Assembly: GCA_036023115.1 (NCBI GenBank)
Contig: JAYKKT010000073.1
Span: 12,711,001 to 12,775,000, forward strand
DNA from: Brasenia schreberi
Taxonomy: Eukaryota > Streptophyta > Magnoliopsida > Nymphaeales > Cabombaceae
Direction of reading: 5' to 3'
DNA length: 64,000 bases
Positions 43,401 to 55,400 of this stretch are shown here, one piece after another. The notes under the pieces are model-generated. The model ran no database searches and was not told the origin of the DNA. It saw only the letters and a program-made list of their open reading frames with translations. The translations under genes and the position numbers were made by a program. Positions within the stretch are counted from its first letter, which is position 1, and each line of letters opens with the position of its first letter.

Positions 43401-46400
43401 TAGGTGCAAATCCCAATTTTGTATAGAAAATCTTCCCACGGGTAGTATCGCACTTTAAGTACTCTAGTGAGCTAGGATTGATGAAGAGTGGAGATCACTG
43501 CTTGGCAAACATAGCTTTATTAAAGCTTTCAAAATCATGAAAGCTGACTCCTCTTTCATCTTTAGGCATGGGAAGTTGTTGCCCAACTGCACATATGTAG
43601 TTTTCTCTCATTTTCCTTCTGTGCCCACTAGAACTGGCCGATCATTGCTTTGATGTCTTGCACAACTGGGTAGGCAAGAGAAAGTATTGCATTACGAAGG
43701 TGGGGATGGGGCAACTGTACTAATGAAAAGTTTTCTACCAGCCCAAGATAAAAACATGCTCTTCCATCCACGTAATCAGTTGCAGAAACGATCCTTAATC
43801 TTAGAGAAAACTCGAGTTCTATCTCCACCTATAGCTGTAGGTAACCCCAGGTACAGGGCATGCTGCTCAACTCATTTCATGCCGAGTATCCTAAGTAAGA
43901 TCCACTCAGCCTACACTCCCACGTTTGAACTAAATTACACGTCTAACTTGTCTAGATGGACCTTTTGCACAAATAAATTTCCATACCTTTGCAGAATAAA
44001 GGAAATTGCTCTAGCTGTCCCACATTCAACACGCATTAACAGTAAAGAATCATCATCAAATAAAAGGTATGAAATGCTTGGTGCCCCTCAGCAACCCGAA
44101 ACCCATAGATGGATCCTCCAGCTTTAGCTTCCTTCATCAACCCAACTAGGCCTTACTGAGGATAAGAGGAAGACACAAGGAAAACGAATTCCCTTGCTAC
44201 AGACCATGACTAGGTGCAATCCATCGCTTAGGTTCACCGTTTATGGTAATAGAGTAGGTGGTAGAGACAATAGAAATCATCACCAAATTGTTCCATTTCC
44301 ATGAAGAGCCCAACCTCTGCATTATGACCTTCAGGAATTACCACTCAACCTTATCGTAGGCCTTCGCCATGTAAAACTTCAAGGCCATTAGCTTCTACCA
44401 AGAGGGACCAGTCGGTTCACATAATGATGCAAAATTTCATAAGCGATTAGAACATTGCCAATGAATAGTCTATAGCTCACCAACATGCATTTTGCTTCAT
44501 CAATGATTGCTAACAGGATTTTCTTTAATTTGTTAGCTAGGATTTTTGCGCGCAAGTTTGCACACAACATTGCCAAGAATAATCGCCCTATGTCCTATGA
44601 TTGTGTTTGGATCTTTGGTTTTAGGAACGAGACAAACAAAGCAGTGCTTCATACCAGTGTTGTCTTACGCGTATCGTATCGCGTATCGCTGGGCTCCACG
44701 ATACGGGCGTATCGTATTGTATCATACTTTAATATTAAAATAATACAAAAATTATTTAAAAAATCAAGAAAATTAGTAAAAATCCAAAAAAAACTGGAAA
44801 AATCTGATAATTGCTTTAAATTCATATAATGCAAAGTTTAGCACAGATTTAACATTCAACATTGAACAATTGCATCCAAAATTACATATTTTAAAGCAAA
44901 AAATGAAATACATTTACATTTTACATATTGTAAATTTGTATCAGGATTATTAACTAAATAATCTTCATCTTCTACTTGATAAAGATTCAAAGTTTCTCAT
45001 CACCTTCTGCTTTAAAATGAAAATCTTCATCTCCTTCATGATGTTGTTGCACTTTAAATTAATTAATGCAATGTCTTCTTCGGTTAGGAGTGCATTTTCT
45101 TCGTTATCTTCCATAATTCACTCATCTAATATATCAAAATTAACAAACTACTATCTTTGTACATGTAGTTGTCATATTTGCTAATTTTCATATGTGAGCA
45201 AAACAATGAGCTCAATTTCTTTGATTATTGACTCTATGATACCTCAGTGATGTGATATTATTACTGGATGATATCCTTTTTTCTCTTACGACTAGCTTTT
45301 TAACTAATGCTTGAGCTTCATTTCTCACTTCACAGACTGAGTTAAGCCTCATACACGTTGATCATGTTCAACTCAATGGAAGTCACGTAAGGTGAACCCT
45401 AAAATAGTGAAGTTGTGAAATGCCCACTCAATGAACCGAGACAACCAAATGTTTTTAATTGTTTGCGATCTCATAAAATTAGAAACTGCTAGCAGAAATA
45501 TACCTAAAAGTTGGCAACAGAAAGGAAAATGATTTTGTCAAAATTTTTATTTGTTTATAAATTATTCTTATTCAATAAATAAAATTATAAACCCAAATTA
45601 CAAGCATAGGGAAGTGAAGAGAGGCGAAGAGAGGCAAGAAACCTACCAAAAAAATTGAAAAAAAAAATTAGAAAAAAGAAAGTTTGGGAGTAGATACGAG
45701 CGATACGGGCCGTATCGTGTACGTATCACACAGTATCGTACGATACGGTGTGATACGGATAACACTGCTTCATACTTCATGTGCCCGACATCCATACAGA
45801 ACATGCAAGACCACTTTCGGCACATATGGACCCACCGTGCACCTATACATCTGGTAGTAAAAGGTGGTAGCCCCGTCCAAAGGGTGCATTGATTTGAGGG
45901 CAACGTATACTTCATCCCTTGCGAAAGGCTGATCCAGAATCTGGTCCATTTTATCTAAAACCTTCCTCATTATGAATGGAAGAAAAGATCATCATTAATG
46001 ATCCCTCCAGATTTCGAGGTGAAGAGATTAGTGTTGAACTATATAATATGTGGTCCAATAGGACTTCATCTCTTAGCAGTCAACCTTCTAGATCCTCTAG
46101 GAATGAGATCAATTGACCTTGCATCGAGTAGATGTCACCCCGTGAAAATACTTTGTACTTTTGTTTGTTGTAATTACCGAAAAACGCAGCGGATAATAAA
46201 CAATAGAAAATATTGAACAAAAAGGAAGAGTAACAATGGAGATCGGAGGGGACAGACCTCCAATGTAGCCCCCCTCTTTCTCTCTTTCTTAATCTCAGAC
46301 TCTTAAACCCTAATACAACCTATCAGCCCTAATATAAGGAGCTGTAAAACATAAAATGACCAAAATACTCCTAGTATAGAAAATTACTAAAATGCCCTTA

Positions 46401-49400
46401 TGACTTCGGACAATTACAATAATACCTAAAACATTAAATTTACTATCCTAAAACATCAACCTTACTAAAACTGACTCTAAAACTCATATTCTTCAATACC
46501 TCCCCTCAAGTTGGGAGTGAGATACTTCGAACTCCAAACTTGCCAAAAAACTGGTTCTTTCCAGTGTTATCCATATCGCATCGTGGGAAGCTACGATACG
46601 ATACGGTACTGTATCGTACAATACGGCCCGTATCGCCTGTATCGTACGCCCAAAAAAAAATTCCAAAATTTTTTTTCCAATTTTTTTTTTTCAATTTTTT
46701 TTTGCATGTTTCTGCCCTCTCTTCACTTCCCTTAAAGGCATCCTCCAATATGCTTATAATTTGGGTTTATAATTTCATTTATTTAATAAGAATAATGTAT
46801 AAAAAAAATTATGATAAAATCATTTCCCTTTCTGTTACAACTTTTAGGTATATTTTTGCTAACAGTTTCTAATTTCATAAGATGGTAAACAATTAAAAAC
46901 ATTTAGTTCTCTCGGTTCATTGAGTAGGGATTTCACAACTTCACTATTTTAGGGTTCACATTACATGACTTCCATTGAGTTGAAGATGATCAATGTGTGT
47001 GAGGCTTAATTCAGTTTGTGAAGTGAGAAATGAAGCTCAAGCATTAGTTAAAAAGCTAGTCTCCAATAAGAGAAAAAAGGGATATCATCAAGTAATAATA
47101 TCACATCATTGAGGTGTCATAGACTCAATAATCAAAGAAATGGAGCTCTTTGTTTTGCTCACATATGAAAATTAGCAAATATGACAACTACATGTACAAA
47201 GATAGCAGTTTGTTAATTTTGATATATTACATGAGTGGATTATGGAAGATAACGAAGAAAATGCACTCCTAAGTCCTAACTGAAGAAGACATTGCATGAA
47301 TTAATTTGAAGTGCAACAACATCATCAAGGAGAAGATGAAGATTATTTAGTTAATGATCCTGATACAAATTTACAATATGTAAAATATAAATGTATTTCA
47401 TTTTTTGATTCAAAATATATAATTTTGGATGCAATTGTTCAATATTAAATGTTCAATTTGTGCTAAACTTTGCATTATATGAATTTAAAGCAATTACCAG
47501 ATTTTTCTTGATTTTTTTTTGGATTTTTACTAATTTTATTGATTTTTTAAATAATTTTTATAGTTTTTTAATATTAAAGTACGATACGATACGCCCGTAT
47601 CGTGGAGCCCAGCGATACGCGATACGATACACGTCAGACAACACTGGTTCTTTCTTCACCACACATGCACGAGCGATCTCTTCGAGGCTTATGTAAAACG
47701 ACTTGAACAATCAAGAACATATGGGTAGCACACGACCTTTCTATGGGTGTCGGCTGCTCCCTCTCTCTTTCTTCTTCTCTATAAAGTGATTTGGCAGCTA
47801 CACTTCAAAAGTCATGTTTCTTCTACTCTTGAGAAAGTTATCTTTTGTGATAGGAGGTAATACTCCACCATACACACCACATGGTTTTTCCTGTGCCCCT
47901 TCATATGGTGGTTGCAACCGGTGTGTTGGTTGGATGCCCTCTCTCTACCACTCAAATAGCAGAATACAGACATATGCTTATACTAGTCGGTCTGCGCCCC
48001 TTCACATGGTGACTGCAGCCGCTTTTTCAGCCCTCTTGGTTGTTTACTTCAGCAACTCAAGGTTTTAACTTTCATGCTTCTTGGTGATACTGCTATATTC
48101 CATACCATCAAATTCCTCTGGCCTCTTCTATTATTTAATTTGTCATGTATCTGTAGTGAAAAAGACTAATTTTCTGAATTCCGTCTTTCCTTCTATTTTC
48201 ATTCAGTTGTTTTTCCAATGAAGAAATCATCACTACTACTTCATACCTTCTTCACAGTTTTTCTTTGAATTTTCAGCCCTCTCGAGCATTTTAGCGAACA
48301 CTTGATATGCAGGTAAACATCTCTCTTAGGCATTTCATCAAACACTTGTTGCGCAGGTTAATCATCGCTTCTTCTTAAACATTTCATCAAACAAAAACAA
48401 TCTGTAAATGTCTTCCACAACTGAACATTGAACCTTCTACATTCATCATAAAATCCATAGATGCGGTTGATTGAAGCACACTCATGGTTTCCTCTCAGAA
48501 GGAAGAAATTTTTTGGGTATTTGATCTTGTAAGCAAGAAGAAGGCATATGGTTTCTATGCTCTGCTTACCACGGTCAACATAGTCCCCGAGAAATAGATA
48601 ATTTGTTTCAGGAGGCAACCCACTGTACTCAAATAATCTTAGAAGGTCTGAATACTGTCCATGAGTATCACCACAAATCTTGATCGGAGCCTCAAGCTCT
48701 AGCAGATTCGGCTGGTTTATGAAGATCTCCTTGGAGGAGACGTAGAGTTGCCGAATCTCGAACTCCATCAGCTGCACTTGCTTGGTCGTCCGGCTGTTGT
48801 TTGCATCCAGGAGCCTCCGTATTACGTCTTCTAGCACACACTCGTCCATCGACATCGTTCAGGGTAATGGAAGCTGGATATTCCACCTGCCTCTTTATCA
48901 CGAGGATGAATATCGACAATGGGTACACACACAGAGAGGCCTTCTACAACGAGCTAGGAGTGGATTTGCTTGAATTCCTTCATGCTTTTGCATGAATCGA
49001 GTAGAAAAACAAGTGGCCGATTCTGGTTTGGTAGGCATTTTCTCAGTGGCGACCACCTTCTCATCTTGCACCTGACGAAGGTCAACTTGTTGTCCATCCC
49101 TTGCTCGTTGGCAGGTCCTACTTCGTCCCCCAAATCAGTCGTCGAGTTCCCCAAGCTCTAGTCCGATTTCGGTGTCTCCATGTCTCACCCTACTTCCATT
49201 TCCGTGTCGTCGAAGCTCCGGAGAGCAAACGTCTTCCGTGACGTTGTGACTTACACGCTCTTCTTGCTTCTTCTTTTTGTTCGTCTATTTTTGTGCTTTC
49301 CTCTTTCGCTGGAACCCTAAACTTAATTGCTCTGATACCATGTTGTAATTACCGAAAAACGTAACGGATAATAAACAATAGAAAATATTGAACAAAAAGG

Positions 49401-52400
49401 AAGAGTAACAATGGAGATCGGAGGAGGGAGCGGTCCTCCAATGTAGCCCCCCCTCTTTCTCTCTTTCTTAATCTCAGACTCTTAAACCCTAATACAACCT
49501 ATCAGCCCTTATATAAGGAGCTGTAAAAATATAAAATCACCAAAATACCCCTAATATAAAAAATTACCAAAATACCCTTACGACTTCGGACAATTACAAT
49601 AATACCTAAAACATCAAATTTACTATCCTAAAACATCAACCTTTCTAAAACTCATATTCTTCAATATTGTCCCCCTCTACAACCACTAAATTCTCAATGA
49701 TTATCGCCACATAATCTCCTCAAGAGGAGATATCTCTGCTAGATCAGCTTTATTACATCTAAGGGTGGCAATATGCTTCTCTTCTATTGTTGTATCCGCT
49801 TGTTCTAGTTGCCAAGTTAATGCTTTCTTCTATTTATGTAGATTACCAAATACATCCCTATCGCTCATCTTCCATAAAAAATCTGCCAATTCTGATTCCA
49901 CTCAATGCCTGGTGATCTCCAATTTTGTTTGATGATGTCCGAACAACACTTCTCTCTTGCCCACATAGCTTCAAATTGAACGGCCGATCAGCTTTATTTG
50001 TGGGTTCACAATTAGATCCAAGCAGACCAGTAGATGGTCTAATCCTACAAAGATAACATTTGTCATCATAGCTCCATCAAAGCATCAAAACCAATCTGTT
50101 GATGCTCAATCTCTGTCTAGTCTCTCTGCTACAAACTAACGCTTTTCTAAGATTATCCCAAGTGAATGGGTATCCATGATGTCCCATATCCTGTAAATCA
50201 CAACCAGAAATTGGTGCTCAGATTCTTCAGAATGCTTTGATCATATGTTCTGGCCATCTAGCTCCTCAAGATTCTCCGATGCTAAAGGATCTCACTAAAG
50301 TCCCCCATGACTAACCATGGTAGGGGCACCAAAGAAGATTCCATGACCTATGGTGATGTTGCCATTCGGCCCACATGTGGTAACCCATAAATCACCATAT
50401 GCTTGGTGTACATCAACTTGCGTGACATAAAATCTATATAATGATCAAAATAAGAAAGGAGTTTAAGAACAACACTATCATCCCAAAAACAAGCCAGTCC
50501 ACCTCCTCCATTACATCAAGTTGGGATTATGTTCTTAAAGCCAACACCCTGTTGTATGAATCTGAGTTTTGCAGGCACTCCCATTTCCATCAAAATGGAA
50601 TGTTGGGGGCATGCATCTGGTAGAGATGCCTCATTTTGCCAATTGCCAAGGACCCCCCAAGCCATCAACAATTGTAGCTGATGATTTTCATGGGATTAGA
50701 CGACTGAGGCTTGGGCCATCGATCGCTTCTGGTAGTTCTGCATACTCACAAAACAGACAACAGTATCTCTTCATATTTGTGGTATCATTTTGTCAATGCA
50801 TCTTAATACCTTCAGGCATGCTCCTTTTCTGCTTGGATCCACTCTTTACATTACTATCGATGCTTTTCTCTTTACTACTTGTTCATCTTCACCCCAACCA
50901 CTTTGTACCCTTCTCATCTTTGGTTGAGCCCTGGGCTTCCTCATTCACGTGATTCATTGGAGTTACTTACCACAACCCATGGACCCCTTCCGCTACTGTC
51001 CTACATAAAGCAGAGACCAGAACATTTAATGGAGTGGTTACCAGGAAGTCATCCCCACACTCTGGTAGATAGCTTGTAGATTCTCTATGGGCCTCAACTT
51101 TATTGATTGAGGCACTTACTTTGTCTTCATTCTCTTCTACGTGAACAGCTCCATGCTTCACATGCAAGTCATTCATAGGCTCCTTCTCTGGTGTCCTTGT
51201 GATCACCATCAGCCTATCCATTCCCAAGGGCATTGTATTTAGGGCTTCAAGAGTCTCTTTCAGGGATAGTCCGATCTGGGTGGGCCTAGAACTAGGTTGT
51301 GTCACAATTTCACACTCAAAAACAAATAAAATCAACAAGAATTTCAGTAGATGGAATATTGGGGCAGTCAGCCAGGTATATATACTGCAGCCGACTGCAC
51401 CCTCTCTTTCTTCTCTTTATTTCCAGCAATACAATTGTTTGTTGGTAGGGTTTTCCCTTAAATACCAGCATTACAATACTAATCACAATTACAGTAATGT
51501 CATTAATGAGCCTAATTTAAAGCTACCTTTAAAAACAAAGAAACAATAAACTAAGTATTGTACTAATATAAGTAAAGGATATAATCGTAGCCTTCTTAAC
51601 ACTCCTCAAGTTGGGTGAAAGATAGACGTTACACCCAACTTGTTACATAGTCTTTGCAACAGATTTCTGTTAAGAGCTTTGGTTAACATGTTTGCATACT
51701 GATTATGTGTCTTCACATGTTCAAGTTCAAATTCTTTGGAGCACACACAGTCTCGTATAAAGTGACAGTCAATTTCAATATGTTTAGTTCTCTCGTGATA
51801 CACAAGATTTGATGCAATTTAAATGGTTGCTTTGCTGTCTCAGTAGAGAGGGATTGGACCCTCTATGGATATTCTGATTTCCATTAGTAGAGAACGAACC
51901 TACTTCCCTTCACATATCCCAAATGCAATAGCCCTATACGCTGCTTCTATTGTTGATCTCGCTATAACTGTATGCTTCGATTTTATTCTTACCATTAGCG
52001 ATATACAACACTCCATGTCCAAGAGTAGCCTTAAGATACTGTAAAATGTGATAAACATCCATATGATGTTTGGATGGGGATTACATAAATCGGCTTACAA
52101 TGCTCATTGCATAAGATATATCTAATCGAGTAATTGTCAAGTAAATTAACTTCCAAACTATTTTCTGATATCTAATCATATCCACTTTCTCACAACTATC
52201 ATCCATTCTCAACTTTTGATTTACATCTATCGGTGTATAGAATGGCTTACACTCTTGCATCTTTGTATCTCCTAGTAAATCCAAAGTATACTTTCTTTGA
52301 TTTAGAAAGATATTGGTACCTCAATATGCAACTTCAATACTGAGAAAGTAATGTAGTTTCCCAAGATCTTTGATATCAAATATTCTATGTAATTCCAGCT

Positions 52401-55400
52401 TTAGTGCTTGAATGTCATCACTTGTCATAATTATATCATCAACATATACTAGCAATATCGTTAGTTTCTCACCTTTCTTAATAAACAATGTATGATCACA
52501 TACACTCTTCTTATACAACAACAACTAAGCCTTTTTCCATACTAGACGAGGTCGGCTACATAGATTCCTTGTTTCCACAGAGTTCTATCATATGTCATGT
52601 TAGCAGTTAACTCACAATAAGCTAGATCATTCTTTATTGTTTCTTTCCAACACTTTTGTGGTCATCCTCTACCTCTTTTAATACTTTCCAAATTTAGTTT
52701 TTCATACCTTCTTACATGTTCTTCTTTCTATATATCCAAACCATCTTAAACGATATTCTCTCATTTTATCCTCTATTGGTTCCACTCCTAATTTGTTTAT
52801 AATAATCTCATTATGTATACGGTCTTTTCTTGTATGACCACTCATCCATCTCAACATCTTCATTTCTGTCACAGACATCTTTTGTACATGTTGATGGTTA
52901 ACTGCCCAACACTCAGAACCGTAAAACATGGCAGGTCTAATTGTTGCTCTATAATATTTACCTTTTAACTTTAACGGTATCTTCTTATCACAAAGAATAC
53001 CTGATGCTCCTCTCCATTTTAACCAACCAGCATTAATTCCATGCGTAACATCTTCATCAATTCTTCCATCACTCTGAAAAATTGACCCTAGGTATTTAAA
53101 ACTTTTCTTTTGGGGGATGCAATGTGTGCCAATTTTAATTTCTGTCCTCTCAAGTAACCAAATGATCAAACTTGCATTCCATATATTATGTCTTTGTTCT
53201 ACTAAGTCGAAGGCCTTTCTTTCTAATGCTTCTCTCTATAATTCCAATTTTCTATTAACTTTTTCCTTAGACTCTTCCACTAACACAATGTCATTTGCCA
53301 ATAGCATACACCAAGGCACTTCATCTTGAATATGTTTTGTTAACTCATCAATCACCATTATAAATAAGTATAGACTTAAAGTTGATCCTTGATGTAACCC
53401 AATATTAACTTCAAAGAAGTCAGTCATTCCTTCATGAGTCCTCACACATGTTTTTGCACTATCGTATATGTCTCTTATAAGGTTAATGTATGTTAATGGG
53501 ATACCTCTTTTTTCCAAGGTTCTCCAAAGAACCTCCCTCGGTACCCTATCATAAGCATTTTCTAGATTAATAAATATCATGTGAAGGTCTTTTTTTTTTG
53601 CTCTAAAATGTTCCATAAGACGTCTCAAAAGGTGAATCGCTTCAATAGTAGATCTGCCTGGCATGAATACAAATTGGTTCTCTATTGTACTTGATACTTG
53701 TCTTAACCTACATTCGATAATTCTTTCTCACAATTTCATAGTATGGCTCATTAACTTATTACCTCGATAATTCGCATAATTCTGAATGTCTCCCTTGTTC
53801 TTATATATGGGTATAAGTGTACTCTTCCTATATCCCAAGTTAATGATATTTTTACTGAACTTTTCAAACCAAGCTCTAGGTGACTATTTTAGTCCATAAA
53901 TTACCTTTTTTAACCGACATACCTTGCTTTCTTGCCTTGAGTATCCGGGCGGTAACTCCATGTATACTTCCTCTTTGAGTTCTCCTTGTAAAAATACATT
54001 CTTCACGTCGAGTTGCCACATAGCCCACTTATTTCGAGTGGCAAGACTGATTATGACACAAATGGAGGTTAACTTAGTCATTGGTGCAAATGTCTCTTCA
54101 TAGTCAATTCCATAAGATCATCTTTAAATTTGATTGTATATACCCAACGACAACCTACTACTTTTCTCCTTGATGGTAGATCAGTAATATCCCAAGTTTG
54201 ATTCTTTTCAAGTGCTTGTATTTCTGATTTCATCGTTTCAGTCCAATGTTCATGCTGTGAAGCTTCAGAAAAGTCTTTAGGTACTTGATAAGGATGAACA
54301 CTAAGCACAAAATTCTGATAGTTTGTGGCTAATTTATCATATGATAAAAATTGAGAAATAGGATACTTAGCACAAGTCCATTTACCTTTTCTGAGAGCAA
54401 TTGGAATGTTCAGATCTTCATTGCTTTATTCTTCAACTGTATCGTCATCAGTCGGATATGAGCAATCTCCCCTTGGTCGGCAGTTTCGTGAGGATTGGGC
54501 ATAATGATCTTTCTCTCCCTCTTAGAGTATACTTTAAGCTCATTTCCTTCGTTTATATCACCTGCTTCTGCGATAATAGGCTCTTTAAATAACTCATAAT
54601 TGGTGGTGTTCATCGGTAAAACATGTTCTTCATTATTGGAAATTATCGACTTCTTTTGAGATTGGAAATAAGGAGTAGTTTTAAAGAATGTAGCATCCAT
54701 AATCACATATTTTCTTTGAATTTGAGGATCATAGCAAATATATCCTTTCTTTTTCATAGAATATCCAATAAACACACAACAAACAACCCGTGGATCTAAC
54801 TTGTTACGAAAGAGATCATGTCCATGAACAAAATAGAGGCATCCAAAAACTCGTGGTGTGATGTGAAAGGGGTCAACTTTTGGTTTTACCTTATGAAATG
54901 GTGCTTCTCCTTTAAGGATAGTAGATGACACTCTATTGATAAGAAACATAACGGTAAGAATAGCTTTAAGCCAGAAAAATTTAAGAACATTATGTTGAAG
55001 AAGTAATGTTCTAACTTCTAAAATGTGTATTTTTCCTTTCAGCCACACTATTTTGCAGAGGAGTATAGACACATGAAGTTTGATGTCAAATTCCATGAGA
55101 TTGTAGGTAACCTCACAACTGACTATTTATAAACTCACCTACATTCTCTCTTCTCAAAATTTTGATAGGATACCTAAACTGAGTCATAATGAGCTTATGA
55201 ACAATAGGAAATATAGTAGAAACTTCAGCTTTTGATTTCATAAGATACACAAAGATAAGTCTAGAGAAATCATCAATGAAAGTAACAAAATATTTAAATT
55301 TTCCAAGTGAAGGTAGCAAACATGAACCCCATACATCTGAATGTATCAATTCAAAAGGAATACATGACTTAGATTCACTAATAGGAAAGGAAGCTCTATG

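Larger units (their letters stand above)
46166..49666 (-). mobile_element. Non-autonomous LTR element A carrying PP1 and PPR gene fragments
   Basis: Two closely similar LTRs (46166-46498 and 49341-49666). On the minus strand the 5' LTR is followed by a tRNA-iMet primer site (49329-49340, GCTCTGATACCA on plus), and a purine-rich GAGGGGAGG abuts the 3' LTR at 46499-46507. Flanks TTGTT/TTGTC suggest a 5-bp target duplication with one change. No retroviral gene is present. The interior holds a type-1 phosphatase fragment (48400-48855), a PPR N-terminal fragment (48954-49154), unassigned sequence (47660-48360) and an hAT insertion. Element B (61351-63638) has the same LTR type and the same 35-bp segment before the 3' LTR. 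Confidence 0.88.
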
